NCBI GenBank assembly: GCA_905182985.1
Contig: CAJJDN010000051.1
Span: forward strand, 257,650-321,649
Direction: 5' to 3'
DNA length: 64,000 nucleotides
Source: Paramecium sonneborni
Lineage: Eukaryota > Ciliophora > Oligohymenophorea > Peniculida > Parameciidae
The first letter of the stretch is position 1; the number at the start of each line of letters is the position of its first letter. Below the pieces are notes generated by a model. The model had not been told where the DNA came from, did not search any database, and was given only the letters and a program-made list of their open reading frames with translations. A program made the position numbers and the translations under genes. This document shows, piece after piece, positions 50,677 to 62,415 of the stretch.

Positions 50677-53233
50677 ATGACAAGCATTTCATATAATACC
50701 AAAAAATTAAGGCCATTCAAAACATAAAGAGATTCTTTACTTAATGATCTTAAAAAACTATAACAAGAATATGCAGAAGAAGAAAAACTTAATGATTTGT
50801 ATTTTGATGAAATAGGTAAAGCAGAAAAGGTATTTTTTTTAAATTCAAATAGGAATATGATGCATTATAAAAATCACTTGAACAACATCAAAAATAACAT
50901 TAAGATAAAACAACAGGTCCTGTCACATAAGAAACATAAGGTATGGATGCTAAATTAGAACATGAAGTCACGTAAACGTTAAAATTATTTCTGTTAAACA
51001 TTAGCAAAAAAGAGATATTAGAAATCATCCAAGAAAAAGAAATAGCAAAAAGATAAAGTTAGAATCAAAATCAATTTTTAACACTTCATTTAAAATAAGA
51101 TGAAGAAATTGCTAAAGTTGAAGATGAAGAGTTAGACAGTGGATATTATTTAACTTTAAAAAATTAGTCAAATTCTGTATAAGTTAAAGTACCTGGTACA
51201 ATTAAAACTTTTAAAGAATTGAAATAAATTGTCAAGTCTTGTTTCATGGCAGAAGATAATGAAATATTTTATACTGATTAGATGGGCAATTTATTACAAT
51301 TTGATATGAATGTATTAAATGAATTATACCCACCTATTTATGAACTTTTGAGAAATTATGAACCTATTGTAGGAGTTTAAATTATTAAATAAAAAAAGTA
51401 AAAAGATGATAAAATAAATATAACTAATAATAATGATGAGATCTTATTTACAGAAGCATATCCTGAAGGATTGACTAAAGGATTTAGATAAACTAGAAGA
51501 ATAGAAAATAAAATTAATTGGTCCTAGTATCTAGGATATTTAAATAAAGTTAAATATTTTTTTGAATCTTGTCTATTTATACTATTATTATTTTTGTTTA
51601 TACTCACAGAAATCAATTAAATCAAATTTGTTACTAATACTCAAATATTAGCTTCATTTCAAAATTCTTATCCTATTCAAAGATCATACTCTAAACCAGT
51701 ATATGATTTAGCAGCATTAATAAATTAAACTTTAGCAGAAATAAATGAAACTAATATTTTTTACAATTACCCATTAAAATCAGCATTATTAATTTAGAAA
51801 TTGGTTCAATAAGAAAATTTAGATGAATGCCATATTTCAAATTCTTATTAAAAATTAATTTTTTAAAATAAAAATTAAAGCTGCCTGAACTTTGATGAAT
51901 CTTTTGTAGAAGATTTAAAAGGAGATTTTACTTAAACTGAATTTGATCCGTCTAAGTATGATAATTATTATGGAGGATATGTTTGGGAATTAAATCTTAC
52001 AAATTAATAAAGTCTAAGTCATAGTTTATATGAAATAGAATCTTAAGATTGGTTAAGATACAATATTAAATAATCTTAATTCATTTTAAATTATTTTAAT
52101 AGTCCAACTTAGAGGTTAATATAAGCTACTATCTCAACTTTGTATCTATTTAATGATGTAAAATAAATACTTATATTTAGGAATAACTAAATTATAATTC
52201 AATGTAAACATAAGCATTTGATTTAAATTCTAAAGCAGATTAAGAAATTCTTGCTCATAATATTATGTTTTATGTTGCTATTCTTTTGCTTATTCCATCT
52301 TTTTTTGGTATGATATTTATAAATATTTTTTAAGATTTTTTTGGATTTTATTTCATAGGTACTTAAAATAGCTTAATTCTTATATATTTATAATATATTG
52401 AACTGTTAAATAGAAGAAAAAAAATGTAATCTAGAAAAAGAGAATTAGCACCATAAGAAGAAAGAGAATTTTAATAAAAATAATTAATTGTAAGTGATTA
52501 TTTTATATTAAACTTAAAAGTTTTATATGTAACAATTAAAATTCCATTGATATTTGATATAATTTGTAAGTGTAATAATATAAATTAGATATGTTAAGCA
52601 ATGTTAGTATATTAATTAGAAGTACAATATCAAAATCATATTAAGATGAGTTAGATAAAATTGATGTTGGATCAGATTCATATTAAGATGTTTCAAAATT
52701 GATAACTCCACTTTATACAACTAGAATTTATGATGGAATTCAAATGTTATTTTTAATGATAGCAATTAATAGATTTTTAGGCAATTGGAGTCCTTATTTA
52801 AAATGTTATGGATTAGTTATAATAAGGGTAAATATAATATGATATTTTAGTTTAATAAAGAATCCTGGTTTTTACTTTTGGTTTTAGTATTTATTATCAG
52901 TATTTGTGCAATGTCATGGTGTATCACAATATAAGGTAAGCTAATAAATCACGATAACTTCTTTTATTCATTTATTGGCTTATTAAGATGCACACTTAAA
53001 TATGGGATGCATAATGATATTGCTGAATAAGGTTTTTATAATAATTATGTGAAGGATTTAAGTTTTTCTTTTGATACAAGATATGTATTATTTTTCATAT
53101 TAATTAGATCCAATATGTTATTGTCATGGTAGTGACTATGATAATGATTCCAATATTTATTTCTTTGATGACACAATAAGTACATAATACAAAAGAAGAA
53201 GCAAAATAAAAGATGATGGATTTTAATAAATGA
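50677..53233 (+). CDS. polycystin (PKD2/TRPP)-type cation channel
   Basis: 813 aa after five introns, each exactly 23 nt: 50830-50852, 52158-52180, 52566-52588, 52828-52850 and 53085-53107. A ~290-residue cytosolic N-terminus with coiled coil precedes TM1 (FFESCLFILLLFLFILTEI). A large extracellular polycystin domain follows, with N-glycosylation sites and the conserved YYGGYVWEL signature. Then come S2 (IMFYVAILLLIPSFFGMIF), S3, S4-like (IYDGIQMLFLMIAINRFLGN), S5 (WFLLLVLVFIISICAMSW), a pore helix FIGLLRCTLKYG and S6 (VIVMVVTMIMIPIFISLMTQQ). The usual LGD filter motif is not obvious. Polycystin channels are ciliary Ca2+-permeable channels; ciliates have many. The short cytosolic C-terminus lacks the EF-hand and coiled coil of PKD2. 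Confidence 0.86.
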
Positions 53234-53277
53234 ATTATTTTTTACATGCTAATGTACTTAATTGATAATATAAAAAC

Positions 53278-53931
53278 TCATTTCTTCTTTGATTCAACTT
53301 TTTTAATGTAAAATTCTAATTCTTTTCCTTCTAAAATGTATCCATCAGCTCTTCCTGATTATCCTGGTCTAGATGTAACTCTTACTAAAAGTCTTTAATT
53401 TTAGAATTATTCTCCAACTAAATTATCTATAACTCTCTCTTTCATTCTTGTTTCTAATTTCTTTTATAATGATCTTGATTTCTTTACTTCTTATTAAACT
53501 GCTTAATCCTTAAGTTTTATTTAATCAAATATTTATACTTTTTTTTATGTTTTTTTAGCACCTAAATCAACATTATATTTTTTCAAATACCATTATTTAA
53601 ATGGAGTTGCATCAACTTATACAATAACTCCTCTTGTAAGTGTTTTTGTTCTTACTAATTCATTATTTGATGGATGATAAACAACTTCAACAATTTTTGC
53701 TTTTTTTGCAATACCTTCACTTCCCCAACAAAAATTGCCATCTGATAATCTAAGAGCTCTGAATTTAAAATTTCCTCCTCTTACTCTTAATCTTCTAACT
53801 CTCTTTTCACCTTATACTAATTTAGTCATTGCTGCTTATCTTCCTTTCTCAAAAGCTCTCTTCTTCTTATGAATTGGCATACGTCCACCTGTCAATCTTC
53901 TCTTATGTCTACTATCTCTTGAAATACCCAT
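53278..53931 (-). CDS. RPS8: 40S ribosomal protein eS8
   Basis: 217 aa, intronless. It begins [19 protein letters not shown] and carries [75 protein letters not shown] and the C-terminal [20 protein letters not shown]. These are the universally conserved segments of eS8, a component of the small subunit body. The length is slightly above the usual ~205 owing to the Lys/Gln-rich insert. Its use of GGT, CGT and AAG codons suggests high expression relative to neighbours. Its stop is 44 bp past the stop of the polycystin gene (convergent). Confidence 0.97.
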
Positions 53932-54784
53932 TAATAATATAAAAAAAATTATTTAATTTTCAAATAACCACACAATTATGTTTATTTTTTTTATTTTTAT
54001 TTTTTCAATTATTAACAGTGTTACTCATTCTTAACAACCTAAATTAACCATCAATTTTATATAATTATTTATTAATTCTTTAACATTTATTAAATCTCAT
54101 TCTTCTATAATGAAAGAAATTAACAAAAAATATATAACTTTTAAATAAAATAATAAGATTTAAATTAATGAATGAAATTTTATTTAATATGGATATTACA
54201 TAAAACATTTATATTAATTGTTTTCACTTAATTATTAAACTATCAATTATTATTTACTTTTTTTTCTAAATTATTCTCTAATCGAAATTTTTTTCTTATC
54301 AAATTTCAAGAAATTTATTTTTAGATTTTGGTATTAATATGGGATGAAAATATAATCTGATTATTAAATAATTTCTTTATTTTGTTTTTTATAATAATAA
54401 ATAATGATATTCTATTTTTAATGGCAACCATTACTAATTAAATAGAGATATTATTGATTATTCAACAATTTTGTAAAATCAAATTTCAATTCAAACTTTT
54501 TTAAGGATCCACTTTGAAAATTTATGAGATTATATATTTCTACTCTTTAAAGATAGAAATTTATATTTTTTAAATTTAATCTGATAATAAGAGATAACAA
54601 TTGAGCAAATTCATGAATTCAAATACAATACTACCAATAACCAAATATCAAAACTATTTTAATTATTTTATTCAGTTCAAACCAAACCTACAATCAACCA
54701 AAAATTTCTTTTTATATAAAATAAATTAAATAGAAATAAGTCTTAATAAAAATTCTCTAGATTTAATTTTCATATATTACTAAT
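53932..54784. other. 853-bp intergenic region upstream of eS8
   Basis: The longest clearly gene-free stretch. It is very AT-rich with many A/T runs and TAAT/ATTA motifs, and no frame has protein-like composition. It contains the divergent promoters of eS8 (minus) and the tentative gene at 54785 (plus). No RNA gene was recognised. Confidence 0.5.
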
Positions 54785-55313
54785 ATGTCAAAAATTTCTT
54801 AACAATTATTACAATTTTATAAATTCTCTAAATGTTATGAAATGAATTACTTTTAAAACGGACTGTCTTCATATCCAAAAAAATTTGGGATATCTAAATT
54901 TTCTAACAAAATACCTTTAACCTAAAAGTATTTTTTATTTTTTTGAACTTTGATCAAAAGAATTAAAATAAGATATAAAGAAAAATCTTTGGAAATATTG
55001 CAAATTCCAAATAATAAATATAATCATATTTATTCATTATAAAAATCAAAAAGTTTTAAAGAAAGAGACTTAATTAAATAACCTAGTTCTATAGTTAGAT
55101 ATGAATGTTCATTAGATAATTAGTTCTATAAATACATTAAAGAAAATATGATAGAAATGAATAAAACCTGTTCAGTAAATTAAATCTTTAAATATTTTTT
55201 TTTAGAGTATTTAATTTTATTGCTTTTTAAAATAATATAAAAAAAAATATCAAAATATTTCTTTTTAAAACAAAATTATTAAAAGTAAAATAAATTAAGG
55301 ATTTAATCTTTGA
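54785..55313 (+). CDS. small unknown protein, two-intron model
   Basis: 154 aa if a 33-nt intron (GTATTTTTTATT...ATCAAAAG) and a 31-nt intron (GTAAATTAAATC...TTTTTAG) are removed; the result is divisible by three. The first exon reads KFSKCYEMNYFQNGLSSYPK. The second is richer in charged residues (KSFKERDLIKQPSSIVRYEC, IKENMIEMNKTC). No domain is recognised. The composition is better than the preceding intergenic DNA but far from a strongly conserved protein, so this is a tentative gene. Confidence 0.42.
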
Positions 55314-55383
55314 AAAAAATTTTAAGGAAAAATATTATATAAAACATGCCATAATCTTTGCTAAAAAGTTATAAATTAAAAAT

Positions 55384-55896
55384 ATGAAATTCATTCCTTT
55401 AACATAACATTTTGAAACTGTTGCTATGCTGTATGAAAAATGTGCAGCTATATCTGAATAATTAGAAATGTTTCAAAAGTAATCTACTCTCTAAATATCG
55501 AATGGATAAATAGAAAGTGATGATACATAATAACTTTAAAAAAATTCATTAAAAAAAGTTAAAAAATCAAAGATTAAATAAAAAAAACAGAATAAATAAG
55601 CTATTCTCATTGAAGAAAACAATGATAGAATTACTATGGATAAAAAAAAACCAAAAAAGAGCCCAAAAATAATTGAAAAAAAAGTTCCAAAGTAAAAAGT
55701 TTAATTTACTTGCAATCATTGCAATAAGATCTTTGAATCTTCTAAAGTTTATAATAAACATAGATATTAATTAAAATATCGATAAAATTAATTGAAAAAA
55801 AAACAATAGAAATTAAATAAGAATGATTCCAATTAAATTGAATAACCTTAAAATAAGAGAAAGAGATTGAATAATAAAAAAAATGGAGTTCTTTGA
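55384..55896 (+). CDS. Lys-rich protein with degenerate C2H2 finger
   Basis: 170 aa, intronless. The N-terminal helix (FETVAMLYEKCAAISEQLEM) is followed by a very basic middle (KKVKKSKIKQKKQNKQ; DKKKPKKSPKIIEKK). Then comes one zinc-finger-like unit FTCNHCNKIFESSKVYNKH, in which the C-x2-C-x12-H spacing is right but the second His is not found at +3 to +5. The tail is again basic (NKRKRLNNKKNG). It is likely nuclear and nucleic-acid-associated, perhaps a small chromatin or ribosome-biogenesis factor. The finger may use an alternative ligand or not fold. Confidence 0.68.
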
Positions 55897-56028
55897 AATC
55901 CAATTGATTTATTTATATATAATAATAATATATTGAAATTTTTAAGTCTCTTTATATTTTCATTTCATAAATTTTATATATGAGAAAATAAATATTTTTT
56001 TTTGATTAAAATTAATATAATAAAATAA

Positions 56029-56482
56029 ATGTCAGAAATTTAATAATAATAAGCACACAGCTCTAAATTAGACCAAGAATCAGCTACAAATGCTAAAAAT
56101 CATTTATTATTAGTTAATGTAATCAGATACTTAAATTTTTAGAATATTACCGAGTTGTCTAATGAATTGTTATAAAGCTATAAACATGAGATTGATCAAT
56201 TAAAATAGGAGTTACATTTGATGAAATAGAGAATAACAAATAATAATGAAGAAATCAAGAATACAACATAGCCTACTCTTGATGCTATGCTAAGAGATAT
56301 GAGACAAGTATAGAATTACAATGATATAGGCAATAAATACACAAAAAGATGAGAATTCTAAATTACAAAGTTAAATCACTGAATTAAAAAAAGAAAAAAG
56401 CTAAATTTAGCAATTAATTATAGCAGCAACCTAAAAAGTAGCAGAACTCGAACATTAAGTAGGAAACTATACATCATCATGA
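56029..56482 (+). CDS. small coiled-coil protein
   Basis: 143 aa after one 22-nt intron at 56308-56329, length divisible by three. The N-terminus is Gln/Ser-rich (EIQQQQAHSSKLDQES). Two coiled-coil stretches follow (ELSNELLQSYKHEIDQLKQE; LQSQITELKKEKSQIQQLI) and the protein ends VAELEHQVGNYTSS. No other motif is seen. The gene runs convergently with the coiled-coil gene ending at 56867. Confidence 0.66.
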
Positions 56483-56866
56483 TTTATTTATTTATGCACA
56501 TTCACAATTATTCAATTTATCATTTTAGAATGAATTTATATCAGAATTCATCAACAAAACACTTCATTTACATCTTATTTTCTAAATAAATTTACTAATT
56601 TATTAATTTGTATGATTATTACATTTATAATATTTATTTGAATAATTGGGCAATAATAAACATCATTGCATTTAATAAAAAAAATTGATTTTAAGATTGT
56701 TAAACAACAAGCTGTATTTAAGTAAAAATTATTTATAAAAAATAAAATAAAAGAATGAAAAGATCAAAAATAATTAAGTGCTCAATAAAGTTTTTTTTCT
56801 TTTTTTAATAATTTATCAAAACTAAACGGTTGAATTAATATATTTGAAATAGATTATCAAAAAAGA
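56483..56866. other. 384-bp convergent gap
   Basis: Between stops at 56482 (plus) and 56867 (minus). AT-rich, with poly-T/poly-A runs near 56790-56810. No gene or RNA was recognised. Confidence 0.5.
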
Positions 56867-57820
56867 TCACAGTAACTTTTTTTTTACAATGACTCCCAAT
56901 ATAATTGTTGCTGTAATTGCAGCTAAATATTTATATTTAATTAAAAGGCCTTGACTTTCTTGCTTTTCTGTTTATTAAATCTAAGGAACTTGGTTAATTT
57001 CTTGAATGAAAGATAAGTCTATTTATTATTATTATAAATGAATACTTTATTCAACTTCGCATAGTTCTTGAGGAATGTCTACTTCTTGTTATGCATGAGT
57101 AACACTTTTAATAAATTAAATAGGATCAAATTTAGGTCCTTGATCTTATTTTCCTTTATGTAATAACTATTTCAATTCTTCTTAATAGTCCTATAATTTC
57201 TGTAGTACCTCTTCTGTTTTTTAATTTAACTATTTTAAACAATTAATATATCTAATTTATTGTTCTGATTAACCTTCTAAATGTTAACATTCTAAAATAA
57301 ATATAAATTAATGATGATTACCTCTATTTAAATCATCATTTTCATCTTTGAGACCTTCAATCTCTTGAGCAATAATCTAATTTTATTAATGATATTCATG
57401 GCATTGCTAAAAAAGCATCATAAAATTTTCTTTTTGATTCTCATATCATAATATAATAATATAAAATACATTTATTCTTGTTCAGCTGCTAATTTTTATT
57501 CGATCTATAACTAAATTTCTCTTTATTTTTAAATTTGTATTTCATTTTCTATTTATTGTAGTAATTACTTTTCTTACTCTAAATGAGTGAATTATTCAGA
57601 GTAATATTCATTTAAAGTTTCCTTGAGATGAATATAAATTTACTTCTTCCTTTTTCAATTGTTCTAATTACTTTTCTTATTCTTGTAAATACTCCTGTTT
57701 TTATTATAGCTCTTATTCTTATTCTCTTTCTTCTTCTATCATTTTGTTAATTTCATTAGATAATTCTTAATATTGTTATTATTCCAACAATAATTCACAT
57801 TATTCAATTTAAGATTTCAT
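56867..57820 (-). CDS. coiled-coil protein with C-terminal membrane anchor
   Basis: About 290 aa. Supported introns are 57622-57643 (22 nt) and 57292-57321 (30 nt); a third near 57440-57469 is clear in outline but its junction leaves the frame off, so one splice site remains unresolved. The protein is nearly all heptads (ELSNEINKMIEEEREQEQEL; QLQIEQKLAAEQEQ; IAQEIEGLKDENDDLNRECQ). A single TM at the extreme C-terminus (YLAAITATIILGVIVKKKLL) marks a tail-anchored protein. Candidates include Golgi or contact-site tethers, but no family signature was found. Confidence 0.66.
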
Positions 57821-57879
57821 TAATTATTTTTTTAATATAATTTATGATAAAAATTGTAAGATCAATATTTTCATTAAAT

Positions 57880-58966
57880 TCAATAATAAATGGAACGTTC
57901 ACATCCTTTAGTGATAGCTTGCATATAAGTTTTTTATTTAGTTTTATTTTTATCTTATTCTTTTCCAGCCCATTAGACGATCATAGGATATTATCCAGGT
58001 CCAGGTAATAGAATTTATTTAGATTTACTTTTCTTTGGATCTTTAAATCTGATATCTTTTCCAAATGTCTTGATAAGAATAGATTAATAATTACATTTCT
58101 ATCAATTTTATCTTTTCTTTTAGTTTAAGTTTATAATTTATTGAAGGTAGTAAAATTTAAGGGTTCAGGATTATATGAACCAATATCAGGTAAAGCTGAT
58201 TTTCCTCTTTTTTTAGCAAGTTCTTTATCTTTTGTAATAAAATCAGCTGGTTTTGTTTCATTTTTTTTTAATTTTTTAGAAATAGGCTAAATAAATTAAT
58301 AATAAAATAAACTCTGGGATTATAATTTCCAGGTCCTGGATTAACAATAGCTAAATGTTAAATTTCATTAAGATAAGTAGGTCTTTCAAAAGCTCTAGAA
58401 ATTAATATAATATTAACTCTATTTTCTTTTTTTTTTATTCTTCTACTTATTTTAATACATCTTCTAATGGTTGTATTATGTTATATTTTCCTGAGCCTGG
58501 TACAGCTCTTAATTTAGCTTCTTTAAAGATTTAATCAATAAATGTAGATCTATTAATTAAAATAAATATAAGAAACTGACCGTTTAGGTGGAGCAGACTT
58601 TGATCTAGCAATTTAAAGAGGAATCACCCAAGGTTTAACAATATCATATTTATTTGGAGCAGGAAGTTTTTCATAAATTCGTTTTTAATCTTCTAAATAA
58701 TGACCTCTTCTTGTAACGTAACCTAAATTTTTTTAACCTTTATTTTAATGCAAGTCTAAAATTGTTTACCTTTCTTTTATGTAGCAAATTTACGATCTTC
58801 CATTTGTTTAAGAGGGTCTGCATATTTTTTTGCTACTTCATATCCTTCAATTCCAAAAGTAGAAGTTTATTTTGTAGCAATTTTAAACATATCTTCCATA
58901 GTAAATTCTAGAAAGTTGAATTAAATTATTACCAAGATTAGGTGCAGCTGATTATACTCTTCTCAT
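57880..58966 (-). CDS. sperm-tail PG-rich repeat (STPG/SHIPPO-like) protein
   Basis: 307 aa after six introns (25, 32, 31, 23, 26 and 26 nt); the spliced length is divisible by three. It carries PG-rich repeats: VPGSGKYNI, NPGPGNYNP, LPDIGSYNPE and LPGPGQYP. The rest is basic with conserved-looking KRIYEKLPAPNKYDIVKPW. STPG/ODF3-type proteins line the lumen of ciliary doublet microtubules or accessory structures, fitting the window's other ciliary genes. Which STPG member it is I cannot say. The start at 58966 is divergent from MCM9 (101 bp apart). Confidence 0.83.
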
Positions 58967-59067
58967 AATTCAGAAATTTATTATTAATAATAATAATAAT
59001 ATAATAGTTACACTATAATTATATAATAATAATATTAATATTAGACTTAATTAATTAATTATTTTAA

Positions 59068-60819
59068 ATGGAAACAATAAAAGATTTTTGTTCTTAAGAA
59101 ATTATAGAGTATTAATTATATTTAAGTAGTTTCACAGAATTATTGGATAAATTTCCAGATGTTAATGAATATATTGAAGATTTATCATTTCAATAGTCTT
59201 TGAGATTTGTAAACATACCAATTTGCTTTAAATTAAATAAAATTGCTCAAATAAATTAAACACATAAAATTGTGTTAATTAAAGGAACAGTTATAAGAGC
59301 TGGAATGTATTAAAATATATCTAAATATAGTGCAAAATCTATGTCTAAAGTATTGTCTTATAGATGTAAGGAATGTAAATTTGTGACAGAAATTTAATCA
59401 TGTTCATCAAATTATTTTATGGCGGAAAATTAATTGAAGTGTTAAAACATTGTAATAAAATAATAAAAATACAATCCATTTTTTAAATAGAAATTTTAAG
59501 GTTTTAAAAAACAAAAGTGTAATTCAACAGCATTTGAAAAATTAGATGATTAAAAATTAATTGATTATTAAGAAATAAAAATATAAGATACTTATACTAC
59601 AATAGAACCAGGAACTATATCAAATAGTATAAGAGTAATGTTAGAAGGAGAGTTTGTAAATAGTTGTAATTCAGGAGATGATGTAATAATAGGTGGTTTA
59701 GTAATATAAAGATGGAAAATGATTAAATAAAAACCATAAATAACTTTATGGATTGATTGTAAATACTTAAGATTATAGAATTAATTTAAGCTTCTCCAGA
59801 ATATTGATGATGATTAATTAAATTGTACTTTTTAACATAGAAATTAAGTAATTAACTCATTCATACCTGAATTATGCAATTAATGGTAAGTTAAATTAGG
59901 GACACTATTAAGTTTAATTGGAGGAATAACAAAAACAAATAATGGCATATCCGTAAGAGGAGATTCTCATCTTTTATTAATAGGTGAACCTGGTACAGGT
60001 AAATCTACAATTCTTAGAAATGCATGTACAATTAGTGAGAAATCGATATATGTAAATGGTATAGGAACTACTCAAGCTGGTTTAACATTATCTTTTATTA
60101 AAGAAGGATCAGATTGGATGATTGAAGCTGGTGCATTAGTTATGGCTGATTAAGGTTTATGTTGTATAGATGAATTTAATCTCCTTAATTAATAATCATA
60201 ATAATCTATTTTAGAAGCTTTAGAATAATAAACTATTAGTAGTAGTAAAGCAGGAATCTCTACTAAATTAAATACAAGAACAACTATTATTGCTGCATGT
60301 AATCCTATTGAATAAATCTATAACAGTAAATTATCTATCTAATATAATACTGGATTATCCACCCCTTTATTAAGTAGATTTGATCAAATTTATATTCTTA
60401 AAGATTAACATGACTTTGATTTAGATAAATAATTGTGTGAACATATTTTCAATCTTAATAATCATAAATCAAATTATACTTTAAAATAATTGAAATAATA
60501 TATTATTTATGTTAAAAATACCTTTCAACCAATTATGAATGAAGATTGCTAATAAGTCATATAAAAATATTTTACTTTTATTAGATAATCTTCTTAATAA
60601 GTTACTGCTAGAAAATTAGAATCCTTAATAAGATTATCTGAAGCTCATGCAAGATTATGTTCCAAAAAATATATTGATGAATTTGATGTTGTCACTGTTA
60701 TTGCACTTATTGAAAGCACTCAATTTACTGGTATCTATCCTGAATTTTAAGATTGTCTTACACAAACTGTTAATATTGATAATATATAAGAAATGTGGAA
60801 TCACCTAAAAAATATTTGA
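59068..60819 (+). CDS. MCM9: MCM9-type DNA helicase
   Basis: 583 aa, intronless. The N-terminal MCM OB domain has a Cys-pair zinc site (YRCKECKFV), DYQEIKIQD and SCNSGDDVIIGGLVIQRWK. The AAA+ core has Walker A GEPGTGKSTILRNA, NGIGTTQAGL, Walker B GLCCIDEFNLL, EQQTISSSKAGI (presensor-1/helix-2 region), TRTTIIAACNP (sensor 1) and LLSRFDQI (arginine finger). The combination GIGTT.AGL, EQQTISSSKAG and GLCCIDEF favours MCM9 over MCM2-7 or MCM8. MCM9 works with MCM8 in homologous recombination and mismatch-repair-linked unwinding. It lacks the long C-terminal extension of vertebrate MCM9. Walker A reads GEPGTGKST; Glu in place of Asp is minor. Confidence 0.88.
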
Positions 60820-60948
60820 TTACTTTATTTCTTCATTTGTTATTTATATATATTTATTCTTACAAATATACATTTAGCTTAAAATATTTATATTCATCAA
60901 TATGAATCCAATAATTATTATTTAGAGAAATTAAATATAAATTTTAGT

Positions 60949-62364
60949 ATGAATCAAGATCAACTAAATTACGATTTCTAATTAAAAGCTTTATTCTTTT
61001 TTAATCCATTGGCTATTCCAACTGTCCCTAAACCATCTGAATAAGTAATTAATTTATTTAACTTTTAGGATTAATAAGATGCAAAATTAATTTATTATTT
61101 TCCACAAAGTGCAGACATTGAAGAAAAAAGAATTTAAACAGGTATGGCAGAAGGTATTTTTCAATTTTTTGCATAATTTAATCCAATCCCGAATATTTTG
61201 GAGTAATCAGAAAATTAAAACACTAATGAATAATTATAGTTTTAAACAATCCATTTAGAATAACAAACTAATATAATTTGCAGAATTAGGAATGATCTTT
61301 TTCTATTTATGACTTTAGCTCATTAAAAAATACCTAAAATACAAACTATTTCAGAAGATTATTTTTTTAGTGAATGCTATAAATTTCATTATAGCTTATC
61401 AAAAAATCTTTATACTAATGTTGCTGAAAATTTTGTTATAAATTTTTAGTTATTTTTTGGATATGATGTAACCTATTTAGATAAATTTACTTAAAGATGG
61501 ATATTATGTAATTCAAGACCTGGTCCAACAATGAATTTATTTTATTTTTAAACTTTTTCATTGAAATATGCAAAGATAGATGCTTCAACATATATGCTTC
61601 TATAATAAATATTAACTTTAGGGAGATAATAAGAAGATTAAATAACAGATTTTTTAGTATTTTATTCTGGTCATTTTCTTTTCTCAACTTTACCTCATCA
61701 TAAAGCAATTCTTTTTAAAGAACATTATTTTGGTTGTGGATTGCCTTGGTAAGTGTAAGAAAACAAGATTAATTTAAAATTTCCCCCTTATGAGTAAAAT
61801 CAATCAGCATATCTAAATTTTAATAATTTAAAAAATATAGCAAAGGATTCATTTACAATTTAAAATGTTTACATTAATGAATAAAAGAAAAATATTTTTA
61901 CATTTTTAGAAAAGTAATTATTGATTGTTATCATCACTAATCCATTAAAAAATATTTAGAATTTACAAAACTTATCTAACATCTTTTCTAAAAATATAGA
62001 TAGATTAGTTTTTAAGTTAGATTTAATTGTTGATTAAACTATAAAGTAAGATTTTGCTAAATTTATATATTTTAATGGAGTTAATTTAGCATATAGAATT
62101 TCAACATTATTAAATGTTTAAAAACTATCATTTGAAAATCTTAGAGTACTATAATTGGTTTATGATAAATTGAATAATTGTAATTAATACGTAATAAGAA
62201 TGTAATAATAATAAAATTATTTTAGAGCAGGAGTATGGTTTTATGGAACTAAAGTAAATGAAAAAAAAGTTATATATTTATTGCCAGCAAATATATAATT
62301 AAGCAAAATTGAAGAGGAAGTTAATAAAATTGTTGAATAAACATTTCCTAATTTGCTTTTGTGA
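60949..62364 (+). CDS. CCZ1: CCZ1 homologue, vacuolar/Rab7 GEF subunit
   Basis: 471 aa, intronless. The N-terminal longin-like segment (LKALFFFNPLAIPTVPKP; AKLIYYFPQSADIEEKRIQT; GMAEGIFQFFAQFNP) and the C-terminal KFIYFNGVNLAYRIS with VWFYGTKVNEKKVIYLLPAN and IEEEVNKIVEQTFPNLLL correspond to the start and end blocks of CCZ1. CCZ1 pairs with MON1 to activate Rab7 during endosome maturation. The length matches the family. The start ATG at 60949 is chosen because the upstream ATG (60902) runs into TGA. It is 129 bp downstream of MCM9 on the same strand. Confidence 0.85.
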
Positions 62365-62415
62365 TTTTAGATAAAATTTATTATTAATTTTTACATTAAG
62401 TAATTTTATATATTT

